Counted from the first letter of the stretch, positions 1 to 7,626 are shown. The stretch is 17,944 nt of DNA from Candidatus Aminicenantota bacterium (GCA_030620255.1 JAUXFB010000001.1:1-17944), one strand, 5' to 3'. The notes: generated by a model from the letters alone, not told the origin. A program made the numbers and translations.

Positions 1-225
1 GCAGATACAGGTATTGGGATATCTAAAGAAAATATAATAAACCTTTTTCAACCTTTTGTGCAACTTGAAAGCTCTCTGAACCGAAAGCATGAAGGAACAG
101 GATTGGGGCTTTCATTAGTTAAACGTATAGTTGAACTTCATGAAGGTTCAGTAGAAGTAAAAAGTGAATTAGGTAAAGGCTCTTGTTTTACAGTAAGAAT
201 ACCTTATAGAATAGAGCAAAAATGA
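1..225 (+). CDS. Sensor histidine kinase, C-terminal fragment (HATPase_c)
   Basis: The reading frame is open from the left edge and ends at TGA 223-225, so only the last 74 residues are present. They hold the second half of a GHKL ATP-binding domain: a G1 box (DTGIGI), an F-box-like stretch (LFQPFVQ) and a G2 box (GTGLGLSLVKRIVELHEG), followed by the final strand (SCFTVRIPY). This is the catalytic domain of a two-component or hybrid sensor kinase that passes phosphate from ATP to a histidine. The His box, N box and any sensing domain lie outside the window. The stop overlaps the ATG of the next gene (ATGA), so the kinase and the following receiver protein are probably co-translated and may be functional partners. 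The fold is certain; the signal sensed cannot be known from here. Confidence 0.93.
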   Translation, partial: ADTGIGISKENIINLFQPFVQLESSLNRKHEGTGLGLSLVKRIVELHEGSVEVKSELGKGSCFTVRIPYRIEQK

Positions 226-581
226 AAATTCTTGCTATTGAAAACAATCCGATTAATATGAAATTTCTCTCTAATGTTGTTGAAATTTCAGGTTATGAAG
301 TCCTAGAAGCCACAGATGCTGCTGTTGGAATATCAATTGCCAGAGAAAAATTACCTCCATTGATATTAATGGACATACAGCTCCCTGGCATGGATGGGAT
401 TTGTGCGACAAAAATATTGAAAAATGATGAAAAAACAAAACACATCAAGATTATAGCTACAACCGCATCTGCAATGAAAGGTGATAAAGAACGTATTATT
501 GAAGCTGGATTTGATGGTTATATAGCCAAACCAATCAGATATAAAGAATTGTTAAACATCATCAAATCTGCAATAAAATAG
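222..581 (+). CDS. Single-domain response regulator (CheY/DivK-like receiver)
   Basis: A 119-residue stand-alone receiver domain with no output domain. The phospho-acceptor is D51 (LILMDIQLPGMDG), the switch Thr is T81 (IIATTASAM) and the conserved Lys is K103 (AKPI). The acidic pocket reads E7-N8-N9, where such proteins usually have E/D-D. The Asn at position 8 replaces the aspartate that normally helps bind Mg2+. The start is fixed by the 4-bp overlap with the kinase stop. Receivers of this form often relay phosphate within a phosphorelay or act by protein-protein contact, as DivK does. The overlap suggests it receives phosphate from the upstream kinase; this is inference. Its target is unknown. 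Confidence 0.92.
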   Translation: MKILAIENNPINMKFLSNVVEISGYEVLEATDAAVGISIAREKLPPLILMDIQLPGMDGICATKILKNDEKTKHIKIIATTASAMKGDKERIIEAGFDGYIAKPIRYKELLNIIKSAIK

Positions 582-648
582 AGGTCTGGCACCATCACAT
601 TTGATAATATCTATTTTATATACTATTATTTAACATTCAGAGGTAAAA

Positions 649-2136
649 ATGAATAATTCAATTGATCAAATAAGAGACTCAATAATGGCAGGGCAACCCA
701 TAATTCAGATAATTTCTTATGAAGAAAAAAGAGTTGAAAATTATTTAGAAAAATTATGTGAACAACTATTCAGAAACAACAATGTTGCATACTGGGACAT
801 TAATAATGGTTTGAAAAAAGATAATAATATTATTGAAGACACAAAAAATCCAATAAAAGCATTAGATTTTGCTTTAAATGAAAATGAACATGGATTTTTT
901 ATATTTAGAGATCTAACTCCACAAATGAGAGATTCTAATGAAATTGTTCGGAAGCTTAGAGAAGCGTATAAAAAATTAAAAAATACAAAAATCATAATTT
1001 TTTTATTAACTCCTGAGGAATATTTCCCGGATTCTTTAAAAAAAGAGATAGAGATCATTAGATTTGAACTCCCTGATTATGATGAATTAAAGAATCTTTT
1101 TTTCAAATTCCTAGATTCTATGGAAAAAGCAGGAAGAACAATAAATTTAAATGAAGATGAAAAAAAGAACTTTATCGTTGGAGTTCAAGGATTAACACTT
1201 GATGAAGCATACAGAGCTTTTATGAAAACATTTCATGGACAAAAAATAATAGATGCAAGTTTAATAGAGATAATTCATGAAGAAAAAAAACAATTAATTT
1301 CAAAAGAGAACGTTCTTGAATACTTTACACACGAATTCACCCTTAACGATTTAGGTGGACTTGATAACTTAAAAGAATGGTTAAGAAAGAGAGAAAATGC
1401 ATTTTCTAAAAAAGCAAAAGATTTTGGACTTGAAAGACCAAAAGGAATACTCACAATGGGAATAACTGGTTGTGGAAAAAGCCTTTGTTCAAAAATAGTG
1501 GCATCCTTATGGAATTTACCTTTATTCCGACTTGACATGAACCTGGTATACTCTGGTATGGCAGGATCACCAGAGATAGTTTTTTCTCGTGCCTTGAAAA
1601 CAATGGATTCAGTCGCACCTGCGATTTTGTGGATCGACGAAATCGAAAGTGGGATTAGTTATAAACAAGACGATAGCTCCTCCTCAAGAATTCTTGGCTA
1701 TTTTTTAACATGGATGCAGGAACACACATCCGAAGTATTTATTGCTGCAACAGCAAATAGGATAGATCTTCTGCCTGCAGAATTATTAAGAAGAGGCAGG
1801 TTTGATGAAATCTTTTTTATTGATCTCCCTACAAAAAAAGAAAGAGAGGAAGTATTTACAATCCATTTAAAAAAGAGAGATAATGATTTGTCAAAATTCA
1901 ATATCTCACAACTTGCACAAATTACTAAAGGCTGGTCTGGAAGTGAAATTGAACAGGTAATAATCTCTGGTATGTATGAGGCTTTTAATCAAAACAGAAA
2001 ACTAAATGAAGATGATCTATTTAAAATTTTTGGTAATACAGTTCCATTATCATTAACCATGGAAACACAAATAAAAAAAATAAGAAGCTGGGCTCACAAT
2101 AGAGCTGCTAGAGCTTCTTCAGATAAGGAATATTAA
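649..2136 (+). CDS. Ycf46-like AAA+ ATPase
   Basis: A 495-residue protein with a weakly conserved N-terminal half (about 1-220) and a classical AAA+ domain (about 230-470). The N-terminus (GQPIIQIISYEEKRVENYL) matches the opening of Ycf46, an ATPase of cyanobacteria and plastids also found scattered in other bacteria. The AAA core has Walker A GITGCGKS (271-278), Walker B AILWIDE (325-331), sensor 1 ATAN (367-370), the arginine-finger segment RRGRFDE (381-387) and a sensor 2 region (WSGSEIEQ). All catalytic positions look intact, so it should be an active ATPase. No membrane segment is evident, so it is probably cytoplasmic. A purine-rich SD (CAGAGG) lies 5-6 nt before ATG 649. It follows the receiver gene by 67 bp on the same strand. 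Family function is poorly known; links to CO2 use and photosynthesis come from cyanobacteria and cannot be transferred here. Confidence 0.83.
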   Translation: MNNSIDQIRDSIMAGQPIIQIISYEEKRVENYLEKLCEQLFRNNNVAYWDINNGLKKDNNIIEDTKNPIKALDFALNENEHGFFIFRDLTPQMRDSNEIVRKLREAYKKLKNTKIIIFLLTPEEYFPDSLKKEIEIIRFELPDYDELKNLFFKFLDSMEKAGRTINLNEDEKKNFIVGVQGLTLDEAYRAFMKTFHGQKIIDASLIEIIHEEKKQLISKENVLEYFTHEFTLNDLGGLDNLKEWLRKRENAFSKKAKDFGLERPKGILTMGITGCGKSLCSKIVASLWNLPLFRLDMNLVYSGMAGSPEIVFSRALKTMDSVAPAILWIDEIESGISYKQDDSSSSRILGYFLTWMQEHTSEVFIAATANRIDLLPAELLRRGRFDEIFFIDLPTKKEREEVFTIHLKKRDNDLSKFNISQLAQITKGWSGSEIEQVIISGMYEAFNQNRKLNEDDLFKIFGNTVPLSLTMETQIKKIRSWAHNRAARASSDKEY

Positions 2137-2165
2137 AAAAAACAACTCTTTGAAATCAAAGGATG

Positions 2166-2183
2166 ATTGTTATAAATAACAAT
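2166..2183. promoter_or_regulatory. Perfect inverted repeat upstream of the barrel-protein gene
   Basis: ATTGTTA (2166-2172) and TAACAAT (2177-2183) form a perfect 7-bp inverted repeat around a TAAA spacer. It ends 16 bp before a TATAAT box, so it covers the -35 position. The arms are too AT-rich and lack a following T-run, so it is unlikely to be a terminator for the gene ending at 2136. The size and position suit the binding site of a dimeric regulator, but this is inference. Confidence 0.35.
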
Positions 2184-2199
2184 TTAAGACATTTTGTAG

Positions 2200-2205
2200 T
2201 ATAAT
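2200..2205 (+). promoter_or_regulatory. Putative -10 box for the barrel-protein gene
   Basis: A perfect TATAAT lies 33 bp before ATG 2239. The hexamer 17 bp upstream (TAACAA) is a poor -35, so the promoter may need an activator, possibly one acting at the overlapping inverted repeat. A clear SD (AAAGGAG) precedes the ATG. The call rests on the -10 and spacing alone. Confidence 0.4.
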
Positions 2206-2238
2206 TAATAGCAAGCAGGTTGCTTTAAAGGAGTTAAA

Positions 2239-2862
2239 ATGAAAAAACAAATACTTATCATATTTTTACTTTATATTTTGTTAGGCTTCAGCTTTGGAGA
2301 AAGGAGAAAAAATATCAGTTTTTTATCTCCCCACAGCTTTTATCTCTATACCATGGCTTCCAATGTTGATATAAATCCCTACAATGCATATGAATTTGGA
2401 GGAAGCGAAAGTAAATTTTCCATGGTTTACGGATTTGGCTACAATATCGTCAATTTTTATAACCGTTATAAAATAAATTTTGAATTTGACTTTATAAGTC
2501 CTGCCTATGAAGTGCTCTCTGATAACATCTGGGACACCCAGAAAATTAATTTTTTCAATTTCAAACTTTCTTTCCAGTATATTTTACCTCGAAATCAAGT
2601 TTCTTTTTTTGTAGGTCTGGGGGTTGGGAGTATCAATTTTCTGGAAAATACTATCTTTTATTCGGAAAGCGTCACTTCTATGATCTTACAGTTGGGTGCC
2701 AAAATCAGATTTTCTAAAAATTTATCCCTGAGAGCAGAGTTCAATCACTTCCTGGATCCCGGAGATTCCTATACTGATTATTGGGGTGACACATATTACT
2801 ATGACGATGATTCAATTCCGATTGCTTCTGTTTTTGCCATCGGATTGGAGTTAAATTTTTAA
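2239..2862 (+). CDS. Small outer-membrane beta-barrel protein
   Basis: A 207-residue protein that begins with a typical signal peptide: MKKQ, a hydrophobic core (ILIIFLLYILLGFSF), then GERR. The mature part alternates polar and hydrophobic or aromatic residues and ends in ELNF, with the terminal Phe that the BAM machinery recognises. Segments such as FFVGLGVGSINFLE and LSLRAEFNHF look like membrane strands of an 8-stranded OmpA/OmpW-like barrel. No peptidoglycan-binding domain follows, so it is a barrel alone. Its substrate or role is unknown. It has its own SD and a putative promoter, and the alaX-like gene starts 13 bp downstream. A lipoprotein is unlikely because no lipobox Cys is present near the signal cleavage site. 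Confidence 0.75.
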   Translation: MKKQILIIFLLYILLGFSFGERRKNISFLSPHSFYLYTMASNVDINPYNAYEFGGSESKFSMVYGFGYNIVNFYNRYKINFEFDFISPAYEVLSDNIWDTQKINFFNFKLSFQYILPRNQVSFFVGLGVGSINFLENTIFYSESVTSMILQLGAKIRFSKNLSLRAEFNHFLDPGDSYTDYWGDTYYYDDDSIPIASVFAIGLELNF

Positions 2863-2875
2863 TTATTCCTAAATT

Positions 2876-4078
2876 ATGTCAACTGAAAAATTATTTTATA
2901 AAGATATCAATAAAACTGAGTTTGAAGCCAAAATTCTTGAAGTAAAAGAGGAAGAAAAGGGCTATCAGGTTGTTCTGGATAAAACCTGTTTTTTCCCTGA
3001 AAGCGGGGGACAGCCGGCAGATAAAGGATGGATCAATAAAATCCCGGTTGTGGATGTACAAAAAGAAAGTGATCGTATCTATCACTATCTAGCTGAGGAT
3101 CCCGGCACTGGTCTGGTTTCTGGACACATTGATATGGAATGGAGAAGGGATTATATGCAGCAGCATACCGGTCAGCATATTATTTCCGGAGCCCTCTGGA
3201 AAGTGGGCAAATACAAAACCGTATCAGTTCATATGGGCAGTGATTACACCACTATTGAAATTGACAGTCAACGGATTTCCCCTAAAAACCTGGAAAAGGT
3301 TGAAAACCTGGCCAACCAAGTGATCAATCGCAATTTACCCATTGAGCTAATTGTGATTGATGAACAGGAAATTGATCGGTTTGACCTGCGCAAGCCATGC
3401 CAGATTCATGAAGAGATCCATCTGGTCCAGATCGGAGATTTTGATTGTGTGGGTTGCGGGGGACTTCATTTTGCGAGCACAGGACCAGTGAAATTTGTGA
3501 AATGTGTGGATACTGAAAAAATCCGGGCCCATGCACGGCTTTCCTGGAAAATTGGAGAACGGGCGTTTAAAGACTACCGGGAAAAAGATAAGATTATTTC
3601 GGAACTGAGACACATCCTTGGCACTAGGGAAGATTCATTTGTCCAGAAAATCAACACACTAAATACGGAAGGAATTATTCTTAAAAGAAAAAACAATCTG
3701 TTGATCAATCGCCTTGCTGATATGATTGCTCAGAACCTGTATCAGAATCAAAGGGAGCAAACACGGTCAGGTTATGGTATTATCACCGAGTTTTGGAATG
3801 ATGAAGATGATGATTTAATAAAAAATATCTCAAAAAACCTTTTGAAACGAAAAAATATATTGATATGTTTGGTTAATATTAAAAAAGAAAACATACAATG
3901 GGTTATTGGATGTTCACAGGAGGTCAACTTCATGTTTGATGAATATAAATCTGATCTGATGGTTCAAATAAATGGAAAAGGCGGTGGTCGCCATCCCCTG
4001 TGGCAGGGAATCGGCCAAAAACCAGAAAAAGCAGCTGCTTTTTTATCTAGATTTACAGATCTGGTAAAAAATTTATAG
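2876..4078 (+). CDS. alaX: Alanyl-tRNA editing protein (AlaX, long form with DHHA1)
   Basis: A free-standing trans-editing enzyme that removes Ser or Gly wrongly attached to tRNA-Ala. The N-terminal part (about 1-90) is the AlaRS beta-barrel-like region, with the FPESGGQPADKG motif at about 40-51. The editing core (about 90-235) carries the zinc site: H97 and H101 (QQHTGQH), then C194 and H198 (CGGLH). Residues 235-285 look helical, and the C-terminus (about 295-400) is a DHHA1 domain with a Gly-rich motif (NGKGGGRHPLWQG). At 400 residues it is the long AlaX type. No good Shine-Dalgarno is visible before ATG 2876, so translation may be coupled to the barrel gene 13 bp upstream. The first two thirds are near 45-50% GC, far above the flanking genes, which suggests acquisition from another genome. 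It converges on lpdA across 25 bp. Confidence 0.92.
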   Translation: MSTEKLFYKDINKTEFEAKILEVKEEEKGYQVVLDKTCFFPESGGQPADKGWINKIPVVDVQKESDRIYHYLAEDPGTGLVSGHIDMEWRRDYMQQHTGQHIISGALWKVGKYKTVSVHMGSDYTTIEIDSQRISPKNLEKVENLANQVINRNLPIELIVIDEQEIDRFDLRKPCQIHEEIHLVQIGDFDCVGCGGLHFASTGPVKFVKCVDTEKIRAHARLSWKIGERAFKDYREKDKIISELRHILGTREDSFVQKINTLNTEGIILKRKNNLLINRLADMIAQNLYQNQREQTRSGYGIITEFWNDEDDDLIKNISKNLLKRKNILICLVNIKKENIQWVIGCSQEVNFMFDEYKSDLMVQINGKGGGRHPLWQGIGQKPEKAAAFLSRFTDLVKNL

Positions 4079-4103
4079 CAAGATTTTTAAATAAGGGGTT
4101 AAA

Positions 4104-5480
4104 TTAGATGTGTATTGAAAACCCTGAAACTTTACCCATAGCTTCCCAGACATTTTCACCAATAGTTGGATGGATAAAAATCAATTCTTTGAAATCATCG
4201 GTTTTCTTTTTTTCTGAAATTGCATAAGTAAGCAAAGGCATTAATTCCCCTGCTTCTGCACCGAGAATGTGAGCTCCAACAATAACATTATTCTTATCAG
4301 CAATGATCTTTACAATTCCTGTTTTTTCATCAATCGCATTTGACCTTGATCCAGCTGAATATGGGAATCTTCCAATTTTTATATTAATGCCTCTCTCTTT
4401 TGCCCGCTCTTCAGACAACCCAACTGAGGCAAATTCAGGAAATGTAAAAACAGCAGCTGGTATTGTGTGTTTTGGGATTTTTTTCCTTTCTTTTATAAAA
4501 TCTACAATTCCAATTGCCTGATGAGAAGCTTTATGTGCAAGTAATGGCTCTCCTACAACATCACCACATGCAAAAATATTGGGTACTCCTGTTTGAAGAT
4601 TATTATTAACTTTTATAAAACCTTTTTTATCTCTTTTGATATTAAGTGATTTATCAAAAAGGTTATCAATATTCGGAAACCTGCCAACAGAAAGCAAAAC
4701 TTTTGAAAATTCTTCTTCCCATTTTTTATCACCTCTCTTAAAACGTAACTTTATTGTCTGCTTATCTCTGTTAATCAAAGGTTCGGACACAAATGTAGAA
4801 GTATATATATTCATCTTTTGTTTTCTTAATTCTTTTTCGAGCATTGCTGAAAGTTCTATATCCAAACCAGGAAGTATATTATCAAAAATTTCAACAATAT
4901 AAACTTCAGAACCAAGATAATTATAAATAGTACCAATTTCAAGGCCAACAGCCCCGGCCCCAACAATCAATAATCTGTCAGGAATTTTTTTCAAATCAAG
5001 TGCAATATCCGAATTAATTACATACTCTCCATCAACCTTTAAAAAAGGAAGTTCTAAAGGTTTTGTGCCTGTTGAAATAACAATATTTTTTGATTTTAAT
5101 TCTTGCTCTTCATTTATTAAAACAGTATCTTCAGAAATTACCCTTGCCTTACCATTTATAAGATCAACATTATTTTTATTAAAAAGAAACTCAATTCCCT
5201 TTGTTAATTTGGAAACCACCCTATTCTTCTGTTTAATCATATTATCAATATCAAATATAAAATCATTGGTTTTTAATCCTAATTTAGAACATGATTTTGA
5301 TTGTTTCAGCATCTTTAATGAATGAAGATAAGTTTTTGTTGATATACATCCTCTTTGTAGACAAGTACCCCCTAACTTATCAGATTCCACAACTGCCACT
5401 TTTAAACCTTTTTTTACAGCAGCAATTCCACCTTCATAACCAGCAGGTCCTCCACCAATAAAAATTACATCATAAAGCAT
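4104..5480 (-). CDS. lpdA: Dihydrolipoamide dehydrogenase (E3)
   Basis: A 458-residue FAD-dependent disulfide oxidoreductase that re-oxidises dihydrolipoyl groups of 2-oxoacid dehydrogenase or glycine-cleavage complexes with NAD+. It shows the FAD-binding GGGPAG (9-14), redox-active cysteines C40 and C45 (GGTCLQRGCISTK), a second nucleotide fold for NAD (VGAGAVGLEIG, about 173-183) and the FAD-contacting ACGDV. The dimer-interface catalytic pair is the His and Glu of HPTIGE near the C-terminus. These separate it from mercuric reductase and soluble transhydrogenase, though paralogues of unknown substrate exist. ATG 5480 follows an AGGAGG only 3 nt away. The palindromic element ends 4 bp upstream of that SD, lying between this gene and pdxJ on the same strand. 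No E1/E2 or gcv gene is nearby, so the partner complex is unknown. Confidence 0.9.
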   Translation of the reverse strand: MLYDVIFIGGGPAGYEGGIAAVKKGLKVAVVESDKLGGTCLQRGCISTKTYLHSLKMLKQSKSCSKLGLKTNDFIFDIDNMIKQKNRVVSKLTKGIEFLFNKNNVDLINGKARVISEDTVLINEEQELKSKNIVISTGTKPLELPFLKVDGEYVINSDIALDLKKIPDRLLIVGAGAVGLEIGTIYNYLGSEVYIVEIFDNILPGLDIELSAMLEKELRKQKMNIYTSTFVSEPLINRDKQTIKLRFKRGDKKWEEEFSKVLLSVGRFPNIDNLFDKSLNIKRDKKGFIKVNNNLQTGVPNIFACGDVVGEPLLAHKASHQAIGIVDFIKERKKIPKHTIPAAVFTFPEFASVGLSEERAKERGINIKIGRFPYSAGSRSNAIDEKTGIVKIIADKNNVIVGAHILGAEAGELMPLLTYAISEKKKTDDFKELIFIHPTIGENVWEAMGKVSGFSIHI

Positions 5481-5493
5481 TTTCCTCCTAATA

Positions 5494-5586
5494 GGGGTCA
5501 GGTCTTAACATTTGACATTTTTTCTGTTTTTGTCTCTTAAAAAAATTTTTAGTTCTATGAAATGTCAAATGTTAAGACCTGACCCC
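5494..5586. repeat. 27-bp perfect inverted repeat, MITE/REP-like element
   Basis: The left arm (5494-5520) begins GGGGTCAGGTCTTAACATTT and its exact reverse complement forms the right arm (5560-5586), around a 39-nt AT-rich centre (5521-5559). The arm sequence is related to the hairpin at 17850-17888. Perfect 27-bp arms imply recent insertion or selection for pairing. The element encodes no protein. The GGTCAGGTCT head resembles dispersed palindromes I associate with REP-associated Y1 transposases (RAYT), but no transposase lies in the window. The right arm runs into the 3' end of pdxJ, and the left arm stops 4 bp before the lpdA SD, so the RNA hairpin may tune lpdA expression from the upstream operon. 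Confidence 0.88.
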
Positions 5587-6290
5587 ATTATATGCTTCAT
5601 TCTTCTAACTGCTTCTGTTAATCCCATAAAAGTTGAATTTGCAACAATTGAATGCCCAATATTCAATTCTTCAATATCTCTCATTGCAACAATAGGACAT
5701 ACATTTTGATAAGTTAGTCCATGTCCAGCAAGAATTCTAAAATTCATTCTTTTTGCATATCCAACAGATTTTTTAATTTTTTCTAATTCTAAAGCAGCAT
5801 TACTATTATTCCAATTTTCTGCATACTCTCCAGTATTTATCTCTATTACATTTATTCCCATTCTATAGCAGACCTTTATTTGATCTATATTTGGATCAAC
5901 AAAGACTGACACTTCAACCCCAGCAGCTTTGAGATTACCAACAACCTCTTTAATCTTATCATTATAAACAACAACATCAAGTCCCCCAGCTGTTGTTACC
6001 TCTTCTGAACTTTCTGGTACAAGAGTACAAATATCAGGTTTGTGTTTCAATGCGATTTTAACCATATCCATTGAAATGGCCATTTCCAAGTTCAATTTTG
6101 TTTTAATAAGTGCCCTCAACAATTCCAAATCTCTCTCTTGAATATGCCTTCTATCTTGTCTTAAATGAATAGTGATCCCGTCAGCTCCAGCAAGTTCTGC
6201 AATAACAGCTGCGTACACAGGATCTGGCTCATTTGTCATCCTCGCCTGTCTCAATGTTGCAATATGGTCAATATTTACTGCCAGTTTCAT
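5565..6290 (-). CDS. pdxJ: Pyridoxine 5'-phosphate synthase
   Basis: A 241-residue TIM-barrel enzyme that condenses 1-deoxyxylulose 5-phosphate with 3-amino-2-oxopropyl phosphate to pyridoxine 5'-phosphate, in the DXP-dependent vitamin B6 route. Signature motifs are NIDHIATLRQAR (6-17), HLRQDRRHI (42-50, with H42 and H49), the catalytic Glu in LNLEM (E69) and AGHGL (H190). The family usually has HLRED, so Gln at position 46 is a mild variant. The SD AGGAGG lies 5 nt before ATG and is embedded in the last codons of glmM (ATA GGA GGT TAA), which implies translational coupling. The last six residues (GSGLNI) and the TGA stop come from the right arm of the palindromic element, so the native C-terminus has been replaced. 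The barrel itself is complete, so activity should be kept. Confidence 0.96.
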   Translation of the reverse strand: MKLAVNIDHIATLRQARMTNEPDPVYAAVIAELAGADGITIHLRQDRRHIQERDLELLRALIKTKLNLEMAISMDMVKIALKHKPDICTLVPESSEEVTTAGGLDVVVYNDKIKEVVGNLKAAGVEVSVFVDPNIDQIKVCYRMGINVIEINTGEYAENWNNSNAALELEKIKKSVGYAKRMNFRILAGHGLTYQNVCPIVAMRDIEELNIGHSIVANSTFMGLTEAVRRMKHIMGSGLNI

Positions 6291-6291
6291 T

Positions 6292-7626
6292 TTAACCTCC
6301 TATGTTTGATTTTATAAAATTTACAAAATTCTCCATATTTTTGTTGATAACATCTATAGACTTTGATTCAATCATTATTCTTATTTTTGGTTCTGTACCC
6401 GAATACCTGATTAATAACCTGGAGTATTTTCCATATTTATCATTAAATTTTTCAATCATATCATTTAATTCTTTCCAATCCTCTAAAAGCTTCTTTTCTC
6501 TTACAAGAATACTCACAGTTTTTTGGGGATATAAATCTAACTTTTTATAAATATCTGAAGACTTTAAACCTAAAGTTAATATAGACTTTATAAAAAAAAT
6601 AGATGTGAGAATTCCATCTCCTGTCCTTTGAAAATTTCTTAAAATTATATGTCCCGATTGTTCTCCGCCAAGAATTGAATTATAAGACTTCATCTCTTCA
6701 TATACATTTTTATCGCCAATCATTGTTCTCAAGAAATCAATACCTTTTTTTTTCAAAGCCTTTTCAAGCCCCAAATTCGACATTATCGTTCCAACAACAA
6801 CTTTATTAAAATCCTTTTCATATTCAGATAAAAACTCAGAAAGCACGAACAAAGTATAATCACCATCAAGAATATTTCCCTGATTATCGATAAAAATCAC
6901 CCTGTCTCCATCACCATCAAATCCAATTCCTAAATCAGCATTTTCATTAATAGTCTTTTTTTTCAAATCTTCAAGATCTGTAGATCCACAATGTAAATTA
7001 ATATTCTTTCCATCAGGATTAGCATTTATTAAAATTGTTTCAAAGCCCAATTTCCTAAACACATTTGGCGCAATCTCAAAGGTTGCCCCATTTGCACAAT
7101 CAACCACTAATTTAATTTTTCTACACCCTATATCTCCTGCTTCTCGAATTAAAAACTCTTCATATTTTTTTTTTACATCTCCATTACCAATAAGATCAAG
7201 ATCACACATACTTGTTTGTTTTATAGAAAAAAATATATCCTCAATTTCTTTTTCTTTCTTCTCAGATATCTTTTCTCCATTACTCTTGAATATCTTTATA
7301 CCATTATAAAAATATGGATTATGAGATGCAGTTATCATTATTCCATAATCAAAATTATAATGATTAATTATATATGAGAGTCCAGGCGTAGGAATTATTC
7401 CACAAGAGCTCACCCTTGCATTTTTAGCTATACCAGAAGCAATTAAGTGTTCAAAAAAGCTCCCGGAAATACGTGTGTCTCTTCCTATTAATATATTAGA
7501 GCCTATGAACAGCTTTCCAATAGAATTGCCGATTTTTAAAATAGAATTATCATCAAATGGAAAAGCTCCAACTACAGCTCTAATCCCATCAGTACCAAAT
7601 AATTTATTTGCCTCTGCTCTTGACAT
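6292..7626 (-). CDS. glmM: Phosphoglucosamine mutase
   Basis: A 444-residue alpha-D-phosphohexomutase that converts glucosamine-6-phosphate to glucosamine-1-phosphate for UDP-GlcNAc, peptidoglycan and LPS. It opens with LFGTDGIR (9-16). The phosphoserine loop is TASHNP with S101. The Mg site is DGDGDR (237-242), the sugar-binding loop GEQSGH (321-326) and the phosphate-binding loop RYSGTEP (407-413). The SHNP/RYSGTE combination favours GlmM over a phosphomannomutase, as does its place after cdaA-cdaR, a widely conserved module in which GlmM can bind and restrain the cyclase. ATG 7626 lies 23 bp inside the cdaR gene and no closer start precedes LFGTDG. No strong SD is visible there, so translation is probably coupled. 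Confidence 0.96.
   Translation of the reverse strand: MSRAEANKLFGTDGIRAVVGAFPFDDNSILKIGNSIGKLFIGSNILIGRDTRISGSFFEHLIASGIAKNARVSSCGIIPTPGLSYIINHYNFDYGIMITASHNPYFYNGIKIFKSNGEKISEKKEKEIEDIFFSIKQTSMCDLDLIGNGDVKKKYEEFLIREAGDIGCRKIKLVVDCANGATFEIAPNVFRKLGFETILINANPDGKNINLHCGSTDLEDLKKKTINENADLGIGFDGDGDRVIFIDNQGNILDGDYTLFVLSEFLSEYEKDFNKVVVGTIMSNLGLEKALKKKGIDFLRTMIGDKNVYEEMKSYNSILGGEQSGHIILRNFQRTGDGILTSIFFIKSILTLGLKSSDIYKKLDLYPQKTVSILVREKKLLEDWKELNDMIEKFNDKYGKYSRLLIRYSGTEPKIRIMIESKSIDVINKNMENFVNFIKSNIGG

Noticed and set aside
582..603. AGGTCTGGCACCATCACATTT just after the receiver gene as a third copy of the palindrome family
   Set aside because: The head looks similar in style, but there is no complementary arm within the 67-bp gap and the core GGTCAGGTCT is not matched. 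At most a decayed half element.
741..1058. Antisense open frame within the Ycf46-like gene
   Set aside because: It lies wholly inside a well-supported gene, its translation is low in complexity with no family resemblance, and no SD or conserved motif supports it.
3129..3613. Short frames on both strands within alaX
   Set aside because: They overlap the zinc-site coding region of a complete editing enzyme and show no independent signals.
4079..4103. Bidirectional terminator between alaX and lpdA
   Set aside because: The 25-bp gap has no stem worth the name; only AT-rich sequence is present.
4303..5325. Plus-strand open frames across lpdA
   Set aside because: They are complementary to a gene with clear FAD, NAD and active-site motifs. 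Their length reflects AT-rich codon use on the opposite strand.
5494..5586. The pdxJ-lpdA palindrome as an intrinsic terminator
   Set aside because: No T-run follows the hairpin on the minus strand (it is followed by TATTAGGAGG), the loop is 39 nt, and a related sequence occurs elsewhere in the window. A repeat element fits better, though it may still attenuate transcription.
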